Translations under genes and position numbers: made by a program
Origin: Lycium barbarum
Taxonomy: Eukaryota; Streptophyta; Magnoliopsida; Solanales; Solanaceae
Length of the DNA: 64,000 bases
Direction: 5' to 3'
NCBI RefSeq assembly: GCF_019175385.1
Contig: NC_083341.1
Span: 63,707,800-63,771,799, forward strand
In this document: piece after piece, positions 50,568 through 61,342 of the stretch
Layout of the letters: the number at the start of each line of letters is the position of its first letter
Numbering within the stretch: the stretch's first letter is position 1
The notes under the pieces: model-generated
What the model was told of the DNA's origin: nothing
The model's database searches: none
What the model saw: only the letters and a program-made list of their open reading frames with translations

Positions 50568-51066
50568 GTGTCTTGATGGGTTTCTATTGATAATTATGAG
50601 TTGTACGATTGATCTTGTCTTTGGTTTCAAACTATTCTACTGGAACTGTTTTCACTAAGCACTGGAAAGACTGGAATATACTTAATGACATAATGATTTG
50701 GTTGCTTGTGAGTGGCTTGTTTTGTATCTTGTTGCCTGTGAGTGGCTTATTGGTAATAATTAACTTGTTTGCCCGTGAGTGGCTTCTTCAGAACAATGAA
50801 CTTGTTTTCCTGTGAGTAGCTTATTGATAATAATGAACCTGTTTGCCTGTGAGTGGCTTGTTGATGATATTGGCCTCAAATTGAAAAGACTCAAATGGTA
50901 ATAAATGGTATACTAAATCGAAAAAGATATATATACGTATCTTGATGGGTTTCTATTAATAATGATGAGTTGTACGATTGATCTTGTCTTTGGTTTCAAA
51001 CTATTCTATTGGAACTGTTTTCACTAAGCACTGGAAAGACTGGAATTTTACTTAATGACATAATGA
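50238..51066 (+). repeat. 32-38 bp repeats and a roughly 400-bp duplication in the Tekay-C LTR
   Basis: GCCTGTGAGTGGCTTATTG recurs about every 32-38 bp from 50238 to 50450. A larger block starting GGTTGCTTGTGAGTGG is present twice (about 50263-50698 and 50699-51066), including the unique sequence CTGGAACTGTTTTCACTAAG. In the first copy a TA run has grown to 55 bp (50512-50566); in the second it is about 10 bp. Confidence 0.85.
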
Positions 51067-51230
51067 GTTGGAACTGAATTATATACCGATTTATGGTCTC
51101 TCTAGTGATGGTTATGAAGTTGTGGTCTATTCTTATCTCTGGATTTCCAACTATTTGTCATTGAAATTGTATCTCTGATCTTATATAAATAGATATTTTG
51201 TTATATTACATATCATCCTCGAGGAACTCA

Positions 51231-51249
51231 CTGAGTACTTAGTACTCAG
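51231..51249. other. Perfect hairpin in the Tekay-C LTR
   Basis: CTGAGTACTTAGTACTCAG: 8-bp arms around a 3-base loop, at the position equivalent to the CAGTAC/GTACTG hairpin of the other Tekay LTRs. Confidence 0.65.
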
Positions 51250-51726
51250 GCATAATATTGCTATTTTTGATGGTATGTTAGGTAACGAAGAAGAGTAAGT
51301 ACAGACGGATCTCGCGGGTTAGGAGTACTTACTGCTTTCCAGATTGTTGGTGCGCCCACACATTTGTTCGTGGTTTTTCATTGAGTCAATTATTACTCCT
51401 TAGTAGTTTCGGGTTGTGTCCTGAGTTAGTTTATTTTCTTAGAAGCTCCATAGACAAGTGTCATACTGTAGGTAGATGTTGAAGTCTCCTATGACTTTCT
51501 GAGGTGTTTGCCACGTTCATAACTATTCATTTATATTAGACTTTCGTTGATTTTGTTTCATAATTGTGATCTTAGGTTTTATTTAGTTATTTATCACTTG
51601 TTTAATTAAATAATGAAAGATTATCGAAAAATGGCTTGACGTTATTGATTTATAAGGTTCTTCCGATGTTCTTCATGACGTCAGATGCCCGTCACGTCTA
51701 GGGTGGGTTTTGGGGTGTGACAAGCT

Positions 51727-51740
51727 TGGTATCAAAGCTC
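51727..51740 (+). other. Primer-binding site, initiator tRNA-Met type (Tekay-C)
   Basis: TGGTATCAAAGCTC, one base off the usual TGGTATCAGAGC core, four bases after the LTR end. Confidence 0.8.
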
Positions 51741-51765
51741 TAGGTTTAAAAGTGTCCTGGAAAAC

Positions 51766-53392
51766 GTACCTGATCGTTTCTCGCTAGAGAAATTCATCAG
51801 AAATCAACTAAAACCCACCGAGAGTATGCTAGCCATTAGAGAGATGAAGCGACACGGGTGCAACCTCCTATGACTGAAGCTGAGTTGGTAGCCGCATTCA
51901 TATGATACCAAGAAGCCGATTGCTTTGATAAGATGATAACCATGAAGGGGAGCTCCTTTGCAGATATATTTGCTTTGGGGGAAGATATCGAAGATGGCCT
52001 TAAAACTGGCAGGATTGTTAGTGTACTAAACAGGCCAGGCGCGCTGGGCACCATGAGTGGCAAAAAGAAAAAATAAGACATAGCCTGTGTGTCTAGAACT
52101 ACTAGTCAAAAAAGTCAAGGAAAAGAGATAGTCCACAAAAATCCAGATAGCTACCAATCACCTCCACCAACCAACTACACAATCACCTCCACCCAATATA
52201 GCCCAATGACTGTGTGCTATGCAGAACCTGGTTACTCAGCTCCACAACCAAGCTACCAAATACCAGCACCAAGCAACCGAACCCCACGACCAAGCTCCAC
52301 AGAACCAAACTTTCCAGAACCAGCCTCCACCAGCAAACTATGAAATGCCTCAAAGAAAACCTATGAGAGCATTCACTCCTCTGCCGGAATCAAGGACAAG
52401 CCTATTTGCTAAACTAAGGGATGCCAGGTGAATAAGTGCCATCCCACCAAAACCTGCTAGCCCCGCTGATTGATGGTACAGGCTGGATCTCAATTGCGCC
52501 TATCACTCCAATCAAGTCGGCCATGCCATTGACTATTACATAAACCTGAGACACAGGTTGCAGGACATGATTGACAATCGAGAGCTCATCTTAGAACCAA
52601 CACCACCAAATGTAGACACAAATTAGCTCCCAAAGCATGGGAAGAACAAAATTCACATAATAGAGAGAGGTGATGAGTGGGAAGAGAGCCCAGCTAAAAT
52701 TCATTCAGATATGGAAGGGTTAGAGAGCACTGTCGCCTTATTGTCACTACAAGAGCGAAAAAAAGTGGTAGATCCTTTGATAAAGGGATCTGATATATCT
52801 GCCCTAATTGAAAGAGAGCCTTTTGTGCTCAGGTACCCTTCAATTGTGGCTCAAATTCACAACGAGCCCTTCATACTCAGAACATCAGGATCAATTAAGA
52901 ATGAACCCTTTGTGATCAAACCACCACACCAAATGATGATCAACAAAGATAACGAAATAGCTGCTATGGTTCAGGGTATGACCAGGTCAGGAACGTGTTA
53001 TGCCCCAGAAGAACCTGCGCCTGAAGCACCTCGTCGCGAAAAGCCTCAGAAGAAACCCATAACTGTGGGTGAAACTGAGAACTTCTGGAGGCAAATGTTA
53101 GTCAAGGATTATTCGATTGTTGAGCATCTGCATAAAACTCCTGCAAGGATATCACTAATGTCTCTATTACTCAGTTCATCCTAACACCGTTTACCCTTGA
53201 TGAAAGCCTTGGATGAAGTCCAAGTACCTGCCGGCACCACGAGCGAAAAATTTGGCCAAAATTGTGGGGTATGTTGTGCGGGCTCATAGGTTGTCATTCT
53301 CTAATGATGAAATACCAAGGGAGGGGAAGTCCAACAATAAAGCCCTTCACATAACAGACAAATATCGTGACAAGATAATTCCATAAGTACTG
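51766..53392 (+). pseudogene. Ogre2 gag remnant
   Basis: The start VPDRFSLEKFI in pieces matches the middle of Ogre1 gag (VPDRF at about 18809), so about half of gag is missing. PPMTEAELVAAFI (about 51871-51905) and SSFADIFALGEDIEDGLKTG (about 51952-52010) continue the match. NCAYHSNQVGHAIDYY (about 52494-52540) is the same zinc-knuckle-like CxxH...GH motif as in Ogre1, again without the last Cys. The longest open part is 52711-53184, where a motif of the type NEPF(V/I)(L/I)(R/K) occurs three times, before TRSGTCYAPEE and MLVKDYSIVEHL. Many stops. Confidence 0.85.
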
Positions 53393-54128
53393 GTTGATGG
53401 GGAGCTGGGTTGAATGTATGTCCTATGACGACTCTGAAGCAGCTTGGATACGATATTGGTAAAATCCGCCAGAGTCGGACCAACGTAAAGGCTTACGATG
53501 GTGCAACCAGTGACCCGCTTGGGGAAATAAATTTACACATACAAATGGGCCCCGTAGAGTTTGTGGTGGAGTTTGTCATTATAGACATCAAAACAAGCTA
53601 TAACCTGTTATTGGGCGACCTTGGCTGCACGCCGCTGGAGTTGTAGCATCTTTGTTACACCAATCCACAATTATCCCGATGACTCTATGCCAGTCATAGA
53701 AAGATCATTAACAGGCGCTAATTTTCACACTGTTGAGCTAGCTGTGATATGTTGTAGGGGAGATGATAAAGATGTCCTCATGCCACCGGTTTACAAGATG
53801 GTTGATACAATTATGATGAGGAATGGGTTTGAACCCGAGAAAGGTTTGGGGTTAGATACACGCCATGTCAGGTAGAAGAAGAGGAAGCAGGCATGGGCCA
53901 AGAGGTCCCCGTCGAAATGAGAAAACCATTCCCTCATCTCTACCAATCCTTCATTACATGCCCATTGAGCCACAACGGTGGAGATCCAGAAGAGGGTTTG
54001 AGGACGCTGTTCGGAGAAGGAGAATGTGCAGCCATCATCAAAGAATGCTTTGAAGCATCAGAAATTCGCCCTGCTGAACTAGGAGAAACAACATGTGGAT
54101 GGACTTCTACACCGTTGTTCACTCTGCG
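53393..54128 (+). pseudogene. Ogre2 protease and G-patch region, upstream exon
   Basis: The protease active site starts LVDG and changes frame at the G run 53399-53402. The downstream frame (53410-53646) reads LNVCPMTTLKQLGYDIGKIR at its start and DIKTSYNLLLGDLG at its end. A G-patch-like piece follows (IMMRNGFEPEKGLGLDTRHV, 53812-53871). The last open part, 53893-54128, ends CGWTSTPLFTLR just before a splice donor. Protease would cut the polyprotein; here it is disrupted by the shift and by stops. Confidence 0.82.
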
Positions 54129-54346
54129 GTAGACAGAATGCTCATTTTCAGAAAATGGCGGAAGTCAGCTTTGAGGCCCGGCTTATGGATTTTTTATGTT
54201 TTCTTATTTCACGTGTTGTTTAAATAAAAGGAAATGGCTCGATGTTCCATTCCGAGTCAGGACCATCGTTTGTACTACCTTTTAAATTTCAATGAAAACG
54301 CCTCAAAGTTTGCAATAAACAAAAGTGTTTTACTTCGCCTATATAA

Positions 54347-54385
<39 letters not shown>

Positions 54386-54454
54386 CAACTATATATTAAT
54401 GCATAATTAAGATTGCTTCTACGTGAATAACAACCATGCTATTTTGTTTTACAG
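54129..54454 (+). other. Ogre2 intron (326 bp)
   Basis: GT at 54129, acceptor TTTTGTTTTACAG ending at 54454. As in Ogre1 a TAG overlaps the donor (54130-54132) and removing the intron keeps the frame into NNTEATNNVMTYY. A TA run (about 54347-54380) lies inside and may explain its greater length. Confidence 0.8.
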
Positions 54455-55848
54455 TAATAATACAGAGGCCACAAATAATGTCATGACATATTACAAAGCA
54501 AGTGAAAATGACGATCAAGGAGAAGAGACGACTGAACCAGAGGGGTTAATAGATGTCAAAGACGAATATGAGAACAGACCCATGCCAAACCTAGAGAAAA
54601 CAGAAGCAGTTAATCTAGGAAGTGAGGAGTTGGTACGGGAGACCAGAATAAGTGTGCACTTGGCAGAGGCCGAGAAGGAAGGGCATCGAAGTCTACTAAA
54701 AGAGTATGAAGATGTTTTTGCTTGGTCATACGTTGATATGCCGGGTTTGAGTACAAATATTGTTGCCCATAGGTTTCCAATCCTTGAAGGGTTCGCCTAG
54801 GTAAAATAGAAAATTCGGCAACCTAAGCCTGATGTTAGCATTCGGATTAAAGAAAAGGTAGAAAAACAGATTCAGTCAGGGGTCGTTGGAGTAACACCAT
54901 ACCAGACATGGTTAGTGAACATAGTTCCAGTGCCAAAGAAAGATGGGAAAATAAGGATTTGTGTGATTACCGTGATCTCAACCTCGGTAGCCCGAAGGAT
55001 AATTTTCCACTTCCAAATATTCATATACTCATTGATAATTGCGCCAAGCATGAGGTACAATATTTTGTGGATTGCTACGCCGGCTATCATCAAATATTGA
55101 TAGATGAAGAAGATGCTCAAAAAACAACATTCATCACACCGTGGGGGTGTATCATTATCGGGCAATACCTTTCAGACTCAAAAATGCCGGCGCCACTTAC
55201 ATGAGGGAAATGAACGCCGTCTTTCATGATATGATGCACAAAGAAATTGAGGTGTATGTGGATGACGTCATTGTTAAATCCCGAATAGGTAAGGACCACC
55301 TCGAACCTTTGCGAAAATTCTTTGATAGACTCTGCAAGTACGACCTGAAGTTGAATCCTGCAAAATGTGCATTTGGAGTGCCTGCTGAAAAGTTACTAGG
55401 ATTCATAGTCAGTCGCCGGGGTATCGAGTTGGACCCCACCATCAAAGAAATCCAAGAGCTACCACCTCCTAGAACAAAGAAAGAGGTCATGAGTTTCTGA
55501 GGAAGATTGAATTACATTGGACGCTTCATCTCCCAGTCCACAGTGATCATTGAACCAATCCTCAAGCTTCTCAATAAAGATGCTCCGACCAAATGGACAG
55601 AAGACTATCAGAAAGCCTTGGACACAATAAAAAAATACCTGTCAAATCCACCCGTCTTGGTCCCGCCAAGACAAAGAAGTCCTTTGCTGCTATATATGTC
55701 AGTATCAGAAAATGCTTTTGGATGCATGTTAGCACAAAACAACGAGACAGGTAAGAAGGAGAGAGCCATCTATCACATTAGTAAAAAATTCACGCCATGC
55801 AAATCCAGATACTCATTGGTGGAAAAGACGTGTTGCGCCCTAACCTAG
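54455..55848 (+). pseudogene. Ogre2 reverse transcriptase and first RNase H
   Basis: YEDVFAWSYVDMPGLSTNI (54705-54761), then TAG 54798-54800. VPVPKKDGKIRICV (about 54927-54968) changes frame into YRDLNLGSPKDNFPLPNI (54968-55021), and again near 55145. The catalytic YVDDVIVKS is at 55255-55281. A TGA at 55498-55500 interrupts MSF.GRLNYIGRFI. RNase H remnants LLLYMSVSENAFGCML (55686-55733) and KKFTPCKSRYSLVEKTCCAL (about 55785-55844) end the block. Confidence 0.9.
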
Positions 55849-57827
55849 GTATCTCAGAAATTGATACATTATATAGCCGCTTACACGACTCATCTGATTT
55901 CGAGAATGGATCCACTAAAGTACATCTTTCGAGTGAGTTCGACCTCCAGTACATTGCACAAAAAGCAGTCAAAGGGCAGGCATTGGCAGACTTATTGGCA
56001 GGTAGCTCGGAAGACGACAATCCTGTACCTTTAAGGACTTACTTCCCAGATAAAGAAGTAATGACAATTGAAGGTGAAGATAGTGAAGACGAATCAGGAT
56101 GGAAAGTGTATTTTGTTGGAGCGGTCAATTTTAAGGGATCAGGAATCGGAGCCGTTTTGATTTCAGACTCGGGCCAATATTATCCAGTAGCAGCCAAACT
56201 AAGCATCAATTGCACCAACAACATGGCTGAATATGAAGCATGCGTCTTGGGTCTACGCTTATCCCTCGACATAGATGTGAAAGATCTTCTGGTAATTAGC
56301 GACTCATATTTGGTAATCCACTAAATTCAAGGAAAGCGGGCCACCGAAAATGAAAAGATCATACCATATGTCGGACTTGTGCAAAGATTGGAAGACCATT
56401 TCGAAGAAGTCAAGTTCAAACATATACCAAGAACTCAAAATGAATTCGCCGACGCACTGGCAACGATAGCATCCATGATCCAACATCCAGACAGTAGATA
56501 CATTGGTCCTGTCAAGATCGAAATTAAAGATCAGCCAGCCCATTGTGCTTTTGTAGAAGCTGAGATTGATGGAAAACCTTGGCATATGGACATTAAGATG
56601 CTCTTGGAAAAAGGATAATATCCCGAAGGAATCAGTTTAAATCAGAAAATGACTATAAAACAATTGGCAAATGGTTTCTTCCTCAGCAAGAATGTTTTGT
56701 ACAAAAGAACTCTAGATTTGGGATTGCTTAGTTGTGTTGACTGTTTCTTAGCTACAAAAATGATGGAAGAGGTGCATGCTGGAACCTGCGAGCCCCACAT
56801 GAATGGGTTTGTGCTAGAAAAGAAAATTTTGAGAACAAGCTATTATTGGATGACCATGGAAAATGACTGCAACAAATTTGTCCAGAAGTGCCACAGGTGT
56901 CAGATTCATAGGGACTTGATAAAAGTTCCCCCAACAGAACTAAATGCTATGACATCGCCTTGGCCATTCGCCGCTTGGGGCATGGATGTCATAGGGCCAA
57001 TTGAGCCAGCCGCGTCAAACCAACATTGTTTTATCTTGGTTTCCATAGATTACTTTACCAAGTGGGTGGTAGCGGCATCTTATTCATTAGTGACAAAGAA
57101 AGTGGTCACCAACTTTGTATGCAACAACAACATATGCCGATTTAGCATCCCAGAATCAATCATAACAGACAATGGGGCTAACCTGAATAACCATTTAATG
57201 AGAGACATGTGTACGCTGTTTCGGATCACCCATCGGAATTCAACCGCATATCGACCGCAAATGAATGGGGCTGTAGAAGCCGCCAACAAAACATCAAGAA
57301 AATCCTCCGAAAGACGATTGATAACTAGAAAGATTGGCATGACCAATTGCCTTATGCATTGCTGGGATACCGTACTGCGGCCAGAACTTTGATTGGAGCC
57401 ACTCCTTACCTGTTGGTGTATGGCACCGAAGCAGTGATACCAGCTGAAGTAGAAATTCCATTGCTTCGGATAATACAGGATGCTGAGTTGGACGATGCGG
57501 AATAGATCTGTAAAAAGGTATGAGCAGCTGGTTCTAATAGACGAAAAGTGGATGATCACTGTTTGCCATGGTCAACTGTACCAGCAGAGAATGGCGCGTG
57601 CTTTTAACAAGCATGTGAGAACTAGAGTGTTTCAAATTGGGCAATTGACACTCAAAGAAATATTCCCTAATCAAGAAGAATACAAAGGGAAGTTCGCACA
57701 AAACTAGCAAGGGCCTTATATGGTACAAAAAGTGCTGTCAGGAGGAGCTGTGGTCCTTGCTGAAATGGATGGTTAAGAGTGGCCAAAAGTGATAAATTCA
57801 GATGCCATCAAAAGATACTACTTGTGA
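55849..57827 (+). pseudogene. Ogre2 archaeal-type RNase H and integrase
   Basis: Archaeal-type RNase H: GWKVYFVGAVNFKG (about 56098-56139) has Val where Ogre1 has the first catalytic Asp; NMAEYEACVLGLR and FADALATIASM remain. Stops at 56322-56324 and 56616-56618. Integrase begins near 56649, with VHAGTCEPHMNG, CHRCQIHRDL, GMDVIGPIEP, ITDNGANLNN and NGAVEAANK, so the D,D,E residues are present. The frame shifts near 57290-57390, and the C-terminus (RYEQLVLIDEKWMITVCHGQ, 57513-57572, then IKRYYL) ends at TGA 57825-57827 after two more stops (57705-57707 and near 57774). Confidence 0.9.
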
Positions 57828-58602
57828 AGAAGAAGATTGATGGCAAGGATTCAGAGTTTCCATAGTTTAGTTGTTGTTTAGTTGCACTCCCTCTATGTGT
57901 AATTTTTCATTTCTTTTAGAAAACCAAATCCAAAATTATGTACGAACTACTCAAGGACCTGATTGCCCATACTTATAAGGGGATACGTAGGCGCTTTTTC
58001 AAGCTCGGTTGCTTTAACCTAAAAATCCAAATTATGTATGTTGAACTACGTCACGACCTAATTCCCACCCGGGATACGTGGGCACTCGTTTGAGTTCAGT
58101 CCTTCCCAAAGAAAACTCTAATATGCTTACCTCGAACTACGTTTCAACCTGATTCCCGAAATGGGATACGTAGGCGCTCTCCCGAGCTCGGTCATTTCAA
58201 ACCAAATTTCCAATAAACCTTAGGAAACTTCAGAAATAATTCATCAAGTGTGCGAAAAATGGTCCCACAAGGAAACATTGGCAGAATTTTTGAGAAGGAT
58301 CTCAAAAATTCCTCAAGCATGGTGAAATCAAGAAGTAACAAGTACACACTTACACTGGGGCAAATGTTTTGAGAGGGTCTCAAAAATTCCTTCAATATAA
58401 GCGAGACTTGAGTAGCTGCAAAGATGTATATAAACTGGGGCAAAATTTTTGAAAAGGATTCGAACATTTTCACGAGTCAAAGTCAAGAAGAAGAACAAGA
58501 GACAGAAGACCTTGCTTAAGTAATTAATGTCATGACATTAAAAAGGCGTATATAAAATAATACTTTTCAAAACATGTATGCATATATCTTCAAAAGCAAA
58601 TC
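57828..58602 (+). other. Ogre2 3' untranslated region
   Basis: Three GGGATACGTAGGC modules (57943-58011, 58042-58102, 58133-58196), then three 80-bp units with hairpins (58281-58480). The LTR that should follow is absent; Tekay-D starts at 58603. Confidence 0.8.
58281..58480 (+). repeat. 80-bp repeat with hairpins in Ogre2 3' region
   Basis: Units begin near 58281, 58362 and 58438 with CTGGGGCAAA-like sequence. The first two hold near-perfect hairpins: TTTTTGAGA/TCTCAAAAA and TTTTGAGA/TCTCAAAA; the third is degraded. Confidence 0.8.
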
Positions 58603-59371
58603 TGTCACGACCTAACTAAGGGGCCGTGACGAGCACCCGGTGCTATCCCACCCGGGCACCCCTTGACAGACTTTTGCATAATATCTAGGTGAGCCATATA
58701 TTTAAAACATACATTTCTATTCATCCATCATACTAGTCCCCTTGGACAACAAGATTCTTTATATCATCATAGGCATTTATGCCACATCAATGTGCATGGG
58801 CCGACGAGGCCAACAAAATGATATACAAAATATAGGCCGAAAAGGCCAGACATATGTACCCATATAAACGTGACTACGAGCCTCTAAGGAAAGTATAACA
58901 TAACACATAAGCGGGACAGGACCCCGCTATGCCCATACTATGTACACAAAAGAATAAGTACCCAAAGCTATGGCTCCGAATGAAATGGAGCTCCGCTATG
59001 TAATTACTGAGAATGTAGCTACGAATCAACTCTGTCTCCCTGGCCACCTGCGGGCATGACTCAGCGCCCACAAACAATAGGACGTCAGTATGAAGAATGT
59101 ACCGAGTAAGTAAAGCATGATCAACATCAATATAAAAGCGTAATAGATAACATATGAAACAGCATAGGAGGGGAGACAATAGCATCGTCGCCATGGCACC
59201 TACTTGCTTTCCATAGGGGCGTTTCTTTCTTATCGCGTATCCGTATACATAGTCTTATTCATTCGTATTCATACTCATATTAATATCGTCTGCATCTCAT
59301 ATACATTGCATATACATAGCCTTTGCGCAACATTTACATATACTCAGCATATTCGTATTCATATTGATGTC

Positions 59372-59402
<31 letters not shown>

Positions 59403-61137
59403 GCCTTTATATAGCGTACCCGACCATGAAGGATCGGTGTTTCATACATACTTGGCCAACCAAGCCTTAAGGTTATACCTACCTGGCCCTACCAAGGCTT
59501 CAGGGTTATCCGTACCTTCTGCAGAAGTGCGCGCGCGTTACGTAATCATTTACATACTCTATACATATTCATATACATACATTCTACCCGGCATCATAAG
59601 CTCGGAGTCTTATTATAGCCCTTCATAGGCACACATACATATAATAGCTCATAGGTATCTTTAGCATCATATTATTCTCATCATCATTACTATCATTATC
59701 ACTAGCATCGTCGTTATCATTACATCTATCTTATAGGCCTACTCGGCATATAAGGAACTTAGTACAATCGTAGCATATTAAGCATCGTGAGCTTACTAGC
59801 TCGGAAGATCAAATCATTTTAAGGAATCATAGTCTTATAGGAGATTTAGACGTTTGGCCAAAGAACCATGCCTTATGAAAGAAGGGTTAGCCTTACATAC
59901 CTTTTCATTCGAATATATATCACTTGCACGTTCTCTTTCAACGCTTGCATTTATACCTTCATTAAAGGTCATACTATCGTTAGAATCGATAGCTAGCATA
60001 TATGACTAAAGCTAGAGAAAATCGGACAACATCTCCTCCGTAACGTATCTCAACTCCCAAACGTCAATAATAAATTCACGATGCCATAACAATAGCCATT
60101 ACTCATTCACATTATCCATATTTCTAGGCTTACATTCAATTCATCCATAACCATGGCCATAACACACACGACGTCCATTTACATACATTGTTCATCTTAT
60201 GTTCTCAACATCATTTATAGCGTATTTACCTCACAATAAATCAAGACCTATAGCTCAATTCATACTATTTCTCAAAATGACACTATTCCATATTCATGAC
60301 TCATTTTTCTATACTCTTCTACAATCCAAGTATTTAAACTCTTAACTACCTTAAACAACATAGAAATATCATGAATCTTACCTTAAATGTTGTAGGAACA
60401 AGCTTTAGTTGATAATACTCCACCTTGAGCAAAACCCTAGTTTATCTTCATTTGGATCTCTTGACTATGAATGATCTTAATGGGTTTGCTCACAATTGAT
60501 TCACTTGATTTGTGTTGTTGATCCTTAATAATCCTTGAAAACTTGTGGAATATATGTAGAGAGATGTTCTAGAGAGAAGGGGTGTGATGTAGAAGTGAAA
60601 TGAAATAAGCCTTTGTCCCCTTATTTAATGACTTAAAAATCTGATTTGCTGCGCACAGTGGTCGGAAACTTGGTTTACGGTCCGTATTCTAGTTTACGGA
60701 CCGTCCTTCGTGGTCGTATTTAATTATATCACAACCAGAAACTCAAACTGAGATGTGGTGATTTACGGACGCAGTTTATGGGCCGTAAACCACTTTACGG
60801 TCCGTATTTTGGGTCGTTTTTAACCATTTGCTCATTTGGCAGAAAGTTGAAGTTTTGGAAGCCAAAATACAACATGGCAGTTTACGGACCGTATACCACT
60901 TTACGGTCCGTATTTCATTTTACGACCAACTGGCCAAAATGCAAACTTGCAACTTTTCACATTTCCAAAACCTATAATTATTCATTATGGAGCATAACCT
61001 CTCTCTCATTGCGATTGCCTTCGGAATCTCACTTAGGGTCGTCAAATGTTATTTCTTACTCGCAAAACATCGTACACTCGTACTCATCACTAGTTCATTC
61101 ACTTGCGTACCAACGGAAGATTTTCCGAGGTGTAACA
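58603..61137 (-). mobile_element. Tekay-D 3' LTR (2,535 bp, reverse)
   Basis: On the minus strand it starts TGTTACACCTCGG (ending at plus 61137) and ends GGTCGTGACA (plus 58603). A polypurine tract lies next to it at 61138-61150 and pol follows upstream. The degraded hairpin is at 59086-59104. An array of TACGGNCCGTA palindromes lies 210-460 bp from the LTR start. The 5' LTR is outside the window, so age and target duplication cannot be judged. Confidence 0.92.
60674..60912. repeat. Array of TTTACGGNCCGTA palindromes in the Tekay-D LTR
   Basis: TTTACGG(T/A)CCGTA-like sites at 60674-60686, 60693-60704, 60762-60770 (partial), 60775-60789 (variant), 60794-60806, 60881-60893 and 60900-60912. The core TACGGNCCGTA is its own reverse complement. 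The place corresponds to U3, where transcription signals usually lie. Confidence 0.75.
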
Positions 61138-61150
61138 TTCTTCCCCCCTT
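61138..61150 (-). other. Polypurine tract of Tekay-D
   Basis: On the minus strand, AAGGGGGGAAGAA stands directly before the LTR start. It is preceded by ATTCGAGGACGAATGTTC, the same motif that precedes the nested element's 3' LTR. Confidence 0.85.
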
Positions 61151-61342
61151 AAGAACATTCGTCCTCGAATGTTAAAGTCTTCGGGGATTCTATAAAAATT
61201 TCGTCAGAGTTTCCCCTATAATATGGCACTACCATCCTGTCACAACAACCCATAATATCGATGCACCACAGGGCCACAACACAATAGCATACAAATTTGG
61301 CCACGCACGACCCAAAAAGCATAAAAGGAAAACATACATACC

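Larger units (their letters stand above)
48472..51722 (+). mobile_element. Tekay-C LTR (3,251 bp), 5' LTR of a truncated element
   Basis: Starts TGTAACACCCCATAAATTCG and ends GGGGTGTGACA, followed by an iMet-type primer site. Only some 40 bases of interior remain before Ogre2 gag sequence begins at 51766, so almost the whole element is lost. It contains three layers of internal repeats (49935-51066) and a perfect hairpin at 51231-51249. Confidence 0.85.
51766..58602 (+). mobile_element. Ogre2: truncated and decayed Ogre/Tat element
   Basis: Contains gag, protease, G-patch piece, intron, RT, two RNase H domains, integrase and 3' untranslated repeats in the same order as Ogre1. No ORF1 and no adjacent LTR can be assigned. 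The left edge abuts the Tekay-C interior and the right edge the reverse Tekay-D LTR. Protein similarity to Ogre1 is clear but far from identity, so it is a different, older lineage or copy. Confidence 0.9.
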
